The translations under genes and the position numbers were made by a program. A DNA stretch of 64,000 bases, taken from assembly GCF_001636425.1 (NCBI RefSeq), contig NZ_KV440953.1:4706727-4770726 (forward strand). The letters run 5' to 3'. The notes beneath the pieces were generated by a model that was not told the DNA's origin, did no database searches, and saw only the letters and a list, made by a program, of their open reading frames with translations. Shown one piece after another: positions 27,419-34,909 of this stretch. This DNA comes from Heyndrickxia acidicola (GTDB lineage Bacteria > Bacillota > Bacilli > Bacillales > Bacillaceae_C). The number at the start of each line of letters is the position of its first letter. Position 1 is the stretch's first letter.

Positions 27419-28570
27419 TTGAAAAAAATTCTAGCACTAATCTTACCTGCTGTACTATGCTTGTCCCTGTTTCCAAGCCTTAGTTATGCAGCACCGCCAG
27501 ATAAGGATTTGAATGCTTTCTTAGCACAAAATGGATGGACAAAAACCCAGCTGAATTCCTATCTTGAGTATTATTTTAATGAGGAATTAGATTCTTTTGA
27601 TACAGTTGATGAGATCAAGACACAATTGGGTGATCCCATAACAGATGAAAATCTTGCTCAGCTGCTCAAGAATTATCATTTTAAATCCGAAGACGACCTA
27701 AAGTCATTTTTAATAGAAAACGATGAACTTCAAAAAAATGAAAATCTCCGTGATAAATTTAAATTCATCAATACCCTTGATCAAACGGTGTCTTTTTATA
27801 GCGGCACACCCATTGATGATAAAAATTTACAAAATCTGTTGAATCAATATGGTATGACAAAAGATGAATTGGAAGTTTTATTAAAGGAAAATGGAGATTC
27901 GCTGGATAACTATAAGTATATAGAAGACCTGGACGATGCCATTAAATCCTATACCCAAGGCCTGGATTTCAGTGGATTGTTCTCGCAATTCGGTCTTACC
28001 AATCAGGAAATTGAAAAGCTGATTGGCCACTTTATGACATTGAATGTCAAGGACCCAAGCTTTGATCAGAAAATAACTGATATTGGGGACCGTTTGAGTT
28101 CTATGAAGGATTTTAATAGTAAATCAGACTTGACTCCTTCCCAAATAAACAATTTAGTGGAAAGCTACAATGAGCTTCTTTCATTATTGCAGCTTGATGT
28201 TAAATACTATCTGGTTAAAAAGGGTGAAAAAACCCCTGTGACCGAGCAGCAATTAATTAATATGAAATCTACCAATGGTCGCGATTTATTAATAGAAATT
28301 TATGATACGAACCATCAGTTTTTGGCGGATATTGTCCTTACAAAAGATATGTTTGGTTCAGAAATCATTAAGACTACTGCTAATAAAATTGTAAAAACAG
28401 AGAAAAAGGTAATAAAACAGCCTAGTACCCGGAAGCCTGTTGCCCGCACGATCTCAGGAGGAAAATTGCCAAACACTGCAGGCCATTATGCGGATCATAT
28501 CCTTTTGGGAAGTGTGCTATTGATACTTGGGTTATTGCTGTTTAGAAAATGGAAAGTGATGAAGGCATGA
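27419..28570 (+). CDS. Processed acidic surface protein, class D sortase substrate
   Basis: A secreted protein of 383 residues. The start is TTG 27419 (LKKILALILPAVLC) after GGGGGA. It has an N-terminal signal peptide ending near SYA-AP. The mature part is rich in Asp, Glu and Asn and shows about three degenerate repeats of the form L..FL...G.TK..L...L.YY. The C-terminus has LPNTA at 350-354, a hydrophobic helix and a basic tail. LPNTA fits class D sortases rather than LPXTG-type class A. The sortase gene follows with an ATGA overlap. It probably ends up joined to peptidoglycan, perhaps during sporulation, as for other class D systems. Its function is not known. Confidence 0.85.
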   Translation: MKKILALILPAVLCLSLFPSLSYAAPPDKDLNAFLAQNGWTKTQLNSYLEYYFNEELDSFDTVDEIKTQLGDPITDENLAQLLKNYHFKSEDDLKSFLIENDELQKNENLRDKFKFINTLDQTVSFYSGTPIDDKNLQNLLNQYGMTKDELEVLLKENGDSLDNYKYIEDLDDAIKSYTQGLDFSGLFSQFGLTNQEIEKLIGHFMTLNVKDPSFDQKITDIGDRLSSMKDFNSKSDLTPSQINNLVESYNELLSLLQLDVKYYLVKKGEKTPVTEQQLINMKSTNGRDLLIEIYDTNHQFLADIVLTKDMFGSEIIKTTANKIVKTEKKVIKQPSTRKPVARTISGGKLPNTAGHYADHILLGSVLLILGLLLFRKWKVMKA

Positions 28571-29184
28571 CCCAAAAAGCTGGACGCCTGCTGATTTTAA
28601 TCGTCAGTATCATTCTTCTGGCTGCAGGTATTGCCCTCATTATCAAAAATATACAGCCTTTCATGGCTGGGAATAAAGTACCAAAAATAGCCATTAAGCC
28701 GGCATCATCTCTAAAGCCAAACGCAACAAAACAAAAGAAACAGTCAATTCCTCTTTATGCAAGTGCTCCTGCAATGGGTTCAGTCATTGGCACTCTTAAA
28801 ATACCTAAGCTGGGAGCGGCTCTATCGATATATGAGGGGGCCAATGAAGACGAATTGGCTAAGGGAGTCGGCCATTTTGCAAGAAGTGTCCTTCCTGGTG
28901 AGAAGGACAACACTGTGCTGTCCGGGCACCGTGATACAGTTTTCAGAAAACTGGGTGAAGTGGGGATAAATGATCTATTAATTGTCCAAACCTCTGCCGG
29001 TGTGTTTACCTATAAAGTATATAAAGTCAGAATTGTGGATGCGGATGACCGGACTGTTATTGTTCCGAAGCCGAGAGCCACGCTTACTGTGACAACCTGC
29101 TACCCATTTTATTATATCGGAGATGCACCGAAGCGTTATATATTGGTAGCCAATCTGATTCATGAAAAGCTGACACAGGCTTAA
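28567..29184 (+). CDS. Class D sortase
   Basis: A membrane-anchored transpeptidase of 205 residues. A single N-terminal helix at about residues 7-27 is followed by a linker and the sortase beta-barrel. The catalytic residues are His121 in LSGHRDT, Cys178 in TLTVTTCYP and Arg190 in APKRY, in the correct order and spacing. Start ATG 28567 overlaps the upstream stop (ATGA), and GGAAAG lies about ten bases before it; an ATG at 28549 has no site. It would cleave LPNTA of the protein encoded just upstream and attach it to the cell wall. Confidence 0.93.
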   Translation: MTQKAGRLLILIVSIILLAAGIALIIKNIQPFMAGNKVPKIAIKPASSLKPNATKQKKQSIPLYASAPAMGSVIGTLKIPKLGAALSIYEGANEDELAKGVGHFARSVLPGEKDNTVLSGHRDTVFRKLGEVGINDLLIVQTSAGVFTYKVYKVRIVDADDRTVIVPKPRATLTVTTCYPFYYIGDAPKRYILVANLIHEKLTQA

Positions 29185-29212
29185 GGAAGTAACTTCATAT
29201 CGATTTACATTC

Positions 29213-29241
29213 TTGGTTTTTTCTCTTAGCTTTTGTATAAT
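29213..29241 (+). promoter_or_regulatory. SigA-type promoter of ytwF
   Basis: TTGGTT at 29213-29218 and TATAAT at 29236-29241 are 17 bases apart. The -10 box ends 35 bases before the ytwF ATG. Confidence 0.7.
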
Positions 29242-29276
29242 AGCGAAAGTGCGAGATAAGAGAGGATGAACTATAC

Positions 29277-29591
29277 ATGTTAACTTTTCAAGTAATATCT
29301 ACTGAAGAATTAAAGAACAAATTGGCTAAAGGGGAAAAGCTGAACCTTATTGACGTTCGAGAAGAGGATGAAGTAGCGGAAGGAATGATTCCTGAAGCTA
29401 AGCACATTCCTATGGGTGAAATCCCTGCTTCCCTTGACCAATTCAATAAAGATGAGGAATACATTTTCATCTGCCGTTCCAGCGGCAGAAGCGGCCGTGT
29501 TTGTGAGTATATGAGCAGTCAGGGATTTAAGGTAACAAATATGACTGGCGGCATGCTGGAATGGACAGGGGAAACAAAGCCAAAGAAATAA
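29277..29591 (+). CDS. ytwF: Rhodanese-like sulfurtransferase YtwF
   Basis: A single-domain rhodanese of 104 residues. The active-site loop is CRSSGRSGR with Cys66, and the N-terminal LIDVREEDEVAEG is the usual start of the fold. Such proteins carry sulfane sulfur for cytoplasmic transfer reactions or sulfide detoxification. The ATG at 29277 follows AGAGGATG. It lies close to leuS, as in B. subtilis, but the surface-protein operon separates them here. Confidence 0.88.
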   Translation: MLTFQVISTEELKNKLAKGEKLNLIDVREEDEVAEGMIPEAKHIPMGEIPASLDQFNKDEEYIFICRSSGRSGRVCEYMSSQGFKVTNMTGGMLEWTGETKPKK

Positions 29592-29604
29592 ACATGATTA
29601 GAGT

Positions 29605-29634
29605 GCCAGCGGGATAATCCTGCTGGTTTTTTTG
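29605..29634 (+). terminator. Terminator of ytwF
   Basis: CCAGCGGGA and TCCTGCTGG form a stem around TAA, followed by a T run; one G-T pair. Confidence 0.88.
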
Positions 29635-29635
29635 A

Positions 29636-29800
29636 TAGGCTATTTTCGTAATCTTTGTGGCTATTTGACACAAAAAATGATTAAAAATCCAGGTTCAGCA
29701 TTAAAACTTTTGAATAGCTTATAAAAAAATGCCACGAAGACAGACAACATACGAAATGACCCATTGTAATTAAAGCAATAATCTATGCAAAAACAGCCTT
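29636..29800 (+). repeat. Family A repeat, copy 6 (full length)
   Basis: It starts TAGGCTATTTTCGTAATCTT and ends AATCTATGCAAAAACAGCCT. It contains ATGCCACGAAGACAGACAAC, and it begins right at the ytwF terminator. Confidence 0.88.
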
Positions 29801-29951
29801 TTGATAAAAATATACTCTTTTTATCACTGTGAAACACGATGGAAAATCCGTATACCGAAGGGCTGGAGCCCAACGGTTTTCTTTTAAGTAAATTGTTTAG
29901 AAAATTCTATCTTTGTTCATACTAGAGATAAAACGCAAAGGAGAGAAACTG

Positions 29952-30149
29952 GTGATCCAGGTAAAGGTGATTGATTGTGAGCATGAAAAGGACTTGGAAG
30001 AAGAGGTCAATAAGTTTCTAAAGACGCTGGATGACAATCGGTTTGTCGACATAAAATTTAATGTAGCGGCAATACCGGAAGAAGTGGATGCACAGATCTA
30101 TTGCTTCAGTGCCATGATTTTATATAAAAAAGCAGCAAAAACTTCTTAA
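29952..30149 (+). CDS. Sporulation protein Cse60
   Basis: A 65-residue acidic protein of the Cse60 family, known in B. subtilis as a sporulation-specific (SigE-dependent) small protein. The conserved pattern is IQVKVIDCEHEKDLEEEVN at the start and IYCFSAMILYK at the end. Start GTG 29952 lies six bases after AAAGGAGAG; the frame is open further upstream without a site. The last codons are part of its own terminator stem. Its molecular role is not known. Confidence 0.85.
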   Translation: MIQVKVIDCEHEKDLEEEVNKFLKTLDDNRFVDIKFNVAAIPEEVDAQIYCFSAMILYKKAAKTS

Positions 30150-30174
30150 AAAAGAAGGGAAGGCTGCTTTTTTG
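30126..30174 (+). terminator. Terminator of cse60
   Basis: AAAAAGCAGC and GCTGCTTTTTT form the outer stem. An inner CTTCTT/AAGAAG pairs as well. The left arm is in the coding end. Confidence 0.85.
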
Positions 30175-30429
30175 CTATTTTAAGAGGAAGACTCTTATAA
30201 TAGTATCTTAAAAGAAAAAACGCCGCTGACTCATGCCGGCTATAGGCACCACCGGATCAAAGACATAAGCCGTTAAGAAGGCTTCTTGCGCTTTTGTGCC
30301 AGTGACAATAAAAGGAATATACTTATAAAATAAATTATTTGAAATTTCTAAAAGGAATATAAAAACGATTGCCGAATTTTACTTGATAGGGGGAATCCAG
30401 CTTTTGGTATAGTAAAGGAGGAGTAGAAA
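30175..30429. other. Upstream region of cstA
   Basis: No supported gene. The stretch ATGCCGGCTATAGGCACCAC at about 30233-30252 and AAGCCGTTAAGAAGGCTTCTT near 30267 have some self-pairing, but match no riboswitch I know. GGTATAGTAAAGGAGGAG precedes the ATG. Confidence 0.4.
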
Positions 30430-32499
30430 ATGAGAAAGGGAATTTTGTCTATCTTTATCTGGGTGCTGGTCTCCATTTTAGGAGCCGCTGCCTTTGCAAT
30501 CCTGGCCATTTCTAATGGTGAGACGATTTCAGCTGCCTGGATGGTTATAGCAGCCGTTTGTACCTATGCTGTTGCCTATCGTTTTTATAGTAAATTTATT
30601 GCCGGGAAAATATTTGGGTTAAATGACAATCGTGCAACCCCTGCCGAGCTGCATAATGATGGCAAAGATTTTGTTCCGACAAATAAATGGGTATTATTTG
30701 GCCATCATTTTGCTGCTATTGCAGGGGCGGGTCCTCTGGTTGGTCCCATCCTTGCCGCGCAAATGGGGTACCTCCCCGGAATGCTGTGGATCATTATTGG
30801 GGTTGTTTTAGCGGGAGCCGTCCAAGATTCGGTTATCCTGATGGGGTCTATGAGGAGAAACGGAAAATCGCTTGGACAAATCGCCAAGGAAGAGGTTGGA
30901 CCATTCGGCGGCGTTATTGCGTCTATTGGAATCATCGCCATTATGATTATTTTAATTGCCGTTTTAGCGTTAGTCGTGGTTAAAGCACTGGCGAATTCAC
31001 CATGGGGTGTATTCACTATTGCCATGACCATTCCGATTGCGTTCTTTATGGGAATTTATATGAGATTTATTCGTCCAGGCAGGGTATTGGAAGGATCGAT
31101 TATTGGTTTTGTCCTTTTAATCATTGCTCTTTGGAGCGGACAGTTTGTGGCTGATTCCAAGGCACTGGCAGACATGTTTACTTTTACAGCACCGCAGCTT
31201 GCCATCATGATTGCCATTTATGGATTTATCGCATCAATTCTTCCTGTATGGCTTTTGCTGGCACCCAGGGACTATTTAAGCTCATTTTTAAAAATTGGAG
31301 TAATCCTGCTTTTGGCACTTGGTATTTTATTTGTTCTCCCTGATTTGAAAATGCCAAAAATCTCAAGATTTATAGACGGTACTGGGCCGGTATTTGCAGG
31401 AAGCTTATTTCCATTCTTGTTTATTACCATCGCTTGCGGCTCTGTATCGGGCTTTCACTCGCTCGTATCCTCGGGAACGACACCTAAGATGATTGAAAAG
31501 GAATCACATGCGCGTATGATTGGTTTTGGAGGAATGTTAATGGAGTCAGGTGTTGCCATCATGGCGCTGATAGCAGCCTGTGCCATTCATCCAGGATTAT
31601 ATTTTGCCATGAACTCTTCTGCTGCTGTCATTGGGACAAGTGCAGCAAGTGCGGCTAAAGCAATCTCCTCATGGGGCTTTCAAATTACACCTGGGGAAAT
31701 TACTGCAGCAGCAAAAAGCATAGGAGAGGTGAACATTTTATCAAGAACTGGAGGCGCACCAACCCTTGCAGTCGGCATGGCTGAAATTTTTACGAGCTTC
31801 CTGGCAGGTGCAAAGGCCTTTTGGTATCACTTTGCCATTCTCTTTGAGGCGGTCTTTATTTTAACCACCATCGATGCAGGTACCAGAATTGGGCGCTTTA
31901 TGCTGCAGGACTTACTGGGGAATGTGTATAAACCGTTTGCACGCACAAACAACTATGTTTACAATATTATTGCTTCTGCCCTGATCACAATAGGCTGGGC
32001 GTATATTACGTATCAAGGGGCAATAGATCCATTTGGAGGCATAAATTCTTTATGGGCATTATTCGGTATCTCCAATCAAATGCTGGCAGCCATTGCCCTT
32101 GCAGTGGGCACTACCATTATCATAAAAATGGGAAAAGCCCGCTATTCCTGGGTGACCATTCTGCCTTTTGTATGGCTGGCTATCACTACGCTTGGAGCTG
32201 CGTTTATGAAATTATTTTCAACTGTTCCTGCTATCGGTTTCTATGCACATGCAAAAATTTATCAGACTGCGATAGACCAGGGAAAAGTGCTGGCACCCGC
32301 AGGCAGTATGTCAGTCATGAAGCAAATCGTCTTTAATGATAGGATGGACGCCGCCATTACGATTGCCTTTATTGTAATTGTAATTCTTTTGATACTGGAT
32401 TCCATTCGAGTCTGGTTCAATATTTTTGTACGAAAAAAAACAACCTCTTTGCACGAGACGCCATTCATACAATCAAATTTTCAGCAAACGCAAATGTGA
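30430..32499 (+). CDS. cstA: Carbon starvation protein CstA family transporter (pyruvate/peptide)
   Basis: A large polytopic membrane protein of 689 residues with about 16 helices. The family pattern RFYSKFIAGKIFGL and the run NKWVLFGHHFAAIAGAGPL lie near the N-terminus. LITIACGSVSGFHSLVSSGT-like sequence lies mid-protein. E. coli relatives CstA and BtsT are pyruvate importers, and peptide uptake has also been proposed. The ATG at 30430 follows AAAGGAGGAG. A YbdD-like small gene follows 14 bp after the stop, the common partner of CstA. Confidence 0.93.
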   Translation: MRKGILSIFIWVLVSILGAAAFAILAISNGETISAAWMVIAAVCTYAVAYRFYSKFIAGKIFGLNDNRATPAELHNDGKDFVPTNKWVLFGHHFAAIAGAGPLVGPILAAQMGYLPGMLWIIIGVVLAGAVQDSVILMGSMRRNGKSLGQIAKEEVGPFGGVIASIGIIAIMIILIAVLALVVVKALANSPWGVFTIAMTIPIAFFMGIYMRFIRPGRVLEGSIIGFVLLIIALWSGQFVADSKALADMFTFTAPQLAIMIAIYGFIASILPVWLLLAPRDYLSSFLKIGVILLLALGILFVLPDLKMPKISRFIDGTGPVFAGSLFPFLFITIACGSVSGFHSLVSSGTTPKMIEKESHARMIGFGGMLMESGVAIMALIAACAIHPGLYFAMNSSAAVIGTSAASAAKAISSWGFQITPGEITAAAKSIGEVNILSRTGGAPTLAVGMAEIFTSFLAGAKAFWYHFAILFEAVFILTTIDAGTRIGRFMLQDLLGNVYKPFARTNNYVYNIIASALITIGWAYITYQGAIDPFGGINSLWALFGISNQMLAAIALAVGTTIIIKMGKARYSWVTILPFVWLAITTLGAAFMKLFSTVPAIGFYAHAKIYQTAIDQGKVLAPAGSMSVMKQIVFNDRMDAAITIAFIVIVILLILDSIRVWFNIFVRKKTTSLHETPFIQSNFQQTQM

Positions 32500-32513
32500 G
32501 GTGCAGATGAATC

Positions 32514-32705
32514 ATGTCATTTATGAATCGATTACGTAGGATGCGCTCCCATATTAAAACGATCATTGGGATGCCCAATTATGAAAGATACCTTTTTCAT
32601 CAGCAGCAATTTCATCCCAATGATCCAGTTATGACGGAAAAAGAATACTATTTGTTTATTTTAAAGGACCGGTATGAAAGCGGGAAAGTGAATCGGTGCT
32701 GTTAG
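32514..32705 (+). CDS. YbdD/YjiX-family small protein, CstA partner
   Basis: A 63-residue protein of the YbdD/YjiX (DUF466) family, typified by the pattern IIGMPNYERYLFHQQQ.HP and a C-terminal RYESGKVNRCC. Genes of this family nearly always follow cstA-type transporters and are thought to be needed for their activity. The ATG at 32514 follows GAGGTGCAGATGAATC. It is followed by a terminator, so the operon is cstA plus this gene. Confidence 0.9.
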   Translation: MSFMNRLRRMRSHIKTIIGMPNYERYLFHQQQFHPNDPVMTEKEYYLFILKDRYESGKVNRCC

Positions 32706-32731
32706 GGAATAAAGGGGGAAATGAATGAATA

Positions 32732-32789
32732 GAAAGAGGGTGACTCAAAAGGCAAGATACAAGCAATCTTTTGAGCCACCTCTTTTTAT
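32732..32789 (+). terminator. Terminator of the cstA operon
   Basis: AAAGAGGGTGACTCAAAAG and CTTTTGAGCCACCTCTTTTT form a long stem. The GGGTGACTC arm resembles the type E terminators at 21769 and 39406. Confidence 0.88.
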
Positions 32790-32924
32790 ATTTCCGGCAA
32801 AAAAGAAAAAGGGAAGAGGAACACAGGGTGCGAATAATAGCATGGTGTCTCTGCCTTAAAATCTATGTTGATTTTACAACCATATTGTTAAAGCAGAAAA
32901 GACATGCAGGACTACTAGCGCTGC

Positions 32925-33215
32925 GCATATCTAGAAATACCCAATGTTCGTTTGGATTCAACGCTTATTAGAGCGGAAAGCACAAGACTCCTGCGAGTTA
33001 CACAAGTTACTAGGTGAGACCCCAAAAGCTTGCAGCGACGGGGTTCGATACCGCTCGGGGAAACGAATACTTGAAGTGGAAATCAACCGGCAGGATGATC
33101 AGAACGCTGCCTATGTCTTTGTAGACTCCCGGCCGCCCGCGTAAGGCAGTGCCTGTCCCTGCAGTAGAAATCAACTAGTAAGGAAAAGTTGCTGTCTCCA
33201 TGGTCACATAATAGT
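32925..33215. repeat. Family C repeat, copy 2 (extended)
   Basis: It contains CAAGACTCCTGCGAGTTACA, GTGAGACCCCAAAAGCTTGC and GTGGAAATCAACCGGCAGG. It then continues into a second, partial set of landmarks (GACTCCCGGCCGCCCGCGTA ... GTAGAAATCAACTAGTAAGG). It looks like two overlapping or nested degenerate copies. Confidence 0.75.
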
Positions 33216-33288
33216 ATATGACTTTTTGTGACAGCCTCTAACCCTTTTGGTGGAGGTAAAATATAAGAGAGGGAAAGGAAATGTGATT

Positions 33289-33663
33289 ATGATGAATAAA
33301 GAAGCTTTGAAAGAACATCTCCGGCAGCTGGAGGAAAATCTCTTAAAGCCTGAAATAAGGACGAATCAAAAAGAGCTTAGCCGGTTGCTGGCGGATGATT
33401 TCTTTGAATTTGGAAGTTCAGGGAGAGTGTTATACAAGGATGAAGAAATTAGCGATGAGGGCATAGGAACGGTCAAAATGGTTTTAGGTAATTTTGAGAT
33501 CCATCCATTGTCCAAAGACATCGTGCTGGCTACCTATCTTATCTTAAACGAAGAAACCCGGCAATATTCGCTGCGAAGCTCTATTTGGAAATTCAGCGAT
33601 GGAAGATGGCAGATGTTTTTCCATCAAGGAACAGTGACAAATCATTTCGACCGTTTTTCTTAA
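33289..33663 (+). CDS. DUF4440/SnoaL-like protein
   Basis: A 124-residue protein of the NTF2-like fold, seen in the pattern EENLLKPEIRTNQKELSRLLADDFFEFGSSG and the strand-rich half with YSLRSSIWKF and GRWQMFFHQGT. Start ATG 33289 is eight bases after AAAGGAA; an in-frame TTG at 33247 is far less likely. Such proteins include small-molecule isomerases and unknowns; this one has no assigned reaction. It stands alone between repeat clusters. Confidence 0.8.
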   Translation: MMNKEALKEHLRQLEENLLKPEIRTNQKELSRLLADDFFEFGSSGRVLYKDEEISDEGIGTVKMVLGNFEIHPLSKDIVLATYLILNEETRQYSLRSSIWKFSDGRWQMFFHQGTVTNHFDRFS

Positions 33664-33775
33664 AGGATAAGCTCTGTTAATTTTCGATGTTGAAAACTGC
33701 TCTTTTTTTTGCTCATTCGTGTGAAACCTCCGTTTCAAACGAATGAGCAAAAAACCAACAATGTCCTCCGCCAAA
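33664..33775. repeat. Family G element, copy 2
   Basis: GCTCTGTTAATTTTCGATGT is followed by the hairpin TTTTTTTTGCTCATTCGTGT...AACGAATGAGCAAAAAA, the counterpart of the nested hairpin at 8810-8895. Confidence 0.65.
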
Positions 33776-33807
33776 ACCATTAATAAATAATGAACTAATG
33801 TAGTTTT

Positions 33808-33940
33808 TGTCCAGTCTAACTCCTGATGGCTAACGGATTTCTGCTTCTCCTCCCTGCGGTAAGTAGGCATCTAGTTTCATTTATCTCAGTCGGAGACTCC
33901 CAAATCCATACCTAGATGAAAATGGCGCCTATGCTTTTTT
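33808..33940 (+). repeat. Family B repeat, copy 3 (degenerate)
   Basis: TGTCCAGTCTAACTCCTGAT, GCGGTAAGTAGGCATC, TATCTCAGTCGGAGACT and GGCGCCTATGCTTTTT keep the order of family B landmarks, with more changes than in other copies. Confidence 0.75.
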
Positions 33941-34073
33941 TAATCAGTATTACTTAATAAAGTCAAGATGCATAAATAGTTAAAAAAACGAGATTGGATT
34001 AGAAATAGAAAGATTGAGTTGGATTTTCAAGAAAAAAAACTCTCACAAGGGTTAATTTCATTAAATTAGACGA

Positions 34074-34103
34074 TTTACAAGCAATGAACGCCAAGCATAT
34101 AAT
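34074..34103 (+). promoter_or_regulatory. Promoter of the kdp leader
   Basis: TTTACA at 34074-34079 and TATAAT at 34098-34103 have an 18-base spacer. Transcription would start just before the riboswitch. Confidence 0.65.
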
Positions 34104-34111
34104 TGTGCCAT

Positions 34112-34265
34112 AATCAAATTGAATATCGGCTTAATCCTGAGGAAACTCAGGAACGGAGGAACCAATTTTTTGGGGTTAATTCTGCAGTCTGCAGAAGGGA
34201 TGAGATACTCTTTCGCCATCCTACCCGTCAGCTAACTTCGTCGGCTAAAGCGAGGGAGGTCTTAA
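34112..34265 (+). promoter_or_regulatory. Cyclic di-AMP riboswitch (ydaO/yuaA type)
   Basis: The conserved blocks are present in order: CGGCTTAATCCTGAGGAAAC, ACTCAGGAACGGAGGAACCA, TTTTGGGGTTAATTCTGCAG, and CCCGTCAGCTAACTTCGTCG. Riboswitches of this class bind c-di-AMP and turn off potassium uptake and cell-wall genes when the nucleotide is high. The kdp operon downstream is a typical target. Confidence 0.93.
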
Positions 34266-34300
34266 GACCGCCTAATTCAGGGGGATTTTTTGTTTTTGAA
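34266..34300 (+). terminator. Probable terminator of the c-di-AMP riboswitch
   Basis: ACCGCCT and AGGGGGAT flank AATTC, followed by TTTTTTGTTTTT; one mismatch in the stem. An upstream GGAGGTCTT/AAGACC palindrome could compete as antiterminator. Confidence 0.65.
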
Positions 34301-34701
34301 GCAAAAAATTAGCTTGAACCAACTAGTAGGTCTTTTTTATTTTGCCTATTTTCGGAAAAAAGGAATATGGGAGACAGAATGCAAAGGAAGCAAATTGCTT
34401 GCTGGGCGTTAAGTAGACCAATGAGTACTTTTTCTCCATCTATTATCATGAAAAGCGAAATGGCGAATTAGAGCATCTTATTGAGATGATTCTATTTCAT
34501 TTCTGCTTGCCATGATAACGGGGGAATGAGTAAGCATAGGTCTATTTTTTTTGCTTTCTCTTCCCGGAAGGTCCTGCCACTTTCTAATAAAAGTATAGAT
34601 GGCTGCCGGCAGCCGACCGTTATCAGGGCAGTGATGGTCCAGTTTAGATGCCCGGACCAAGGGAGTACCGGATTATCAATGCTTCGAAAGGATGGTCAAA
34701 T
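34301..34701 (+). other. Long kdp leader, no gene found
   Basis: About 400 bases separate the riboswitch terminator from the first kdp ORF. It contains GATAACGG (34514-34521), complementary to CCGTTATC (34617-34624), and the palindrome GGCTGCCGGCAGCC (34601-34614). A CCCGGACC/GGTCC region near 34635-34660 can also pair. A second RNA structure is possible but is not one I recognise. Confidence 0.5.
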
Positions 34702-34788
34702 GTGAATAGTGATGTTGTATCAATCGTACTGATGGTTTTGTCTTTTTCTTTATTTTTTGGATTTGCATTATTTAGCGAAAAAGCTTAA
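34702..34788 (+). CDS. 28-residue single-helix membrane protein upstream of kdpF
   Basis: A short ORF from GTG 34702, seven bases after AAAGGATG, to TAA 34786-34788. The product is one hydrophobic helix (SIVLMVLSFSLFFGFALF) with a short polar start and the charged end SEKA. It lies 11 bp before kdpF and is a similar size, so it may be a second small subunit or regulator of the Kdp complex. I do not recognise a family. The signals and the position argue that it is translated. Confidence 0.55.
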   Translation: MNSDVVSIVLMVLSFSLFFGFALFSEKA

Positions 34789-34799
34789 GGGGGTAATCA

Positions 34800-34880
34800 A
34801 TGATGCTCGTACCGGCCTTGATTGGCATCGCATTAGTGATTTATTTAATAGTCGTTTTAATAAAGCCTGAAAAATTTTAG
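34800..34880 (+). CDS. kdpF: KdpF, small subunit of the K+-transporting ATPase
   Basis: A 26-residue hydrophobic peptide with one helix that ends in the family signature KPEKF. KdpF stabilises the KdpABC complex in the membrane. Start ATG 34800, with ATG 34803 as the alternative, follows AAGGGGG. The gene is first of the kdpFABC run and 29 bp before kdpA. Confidence 0.88.
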   Translation: MMLVPALIGIALVIYLIVVLIKPEKF

Positions 34881-34909
34881 GATGAATAACCAATAGGAGG
34901 AATACAAAA

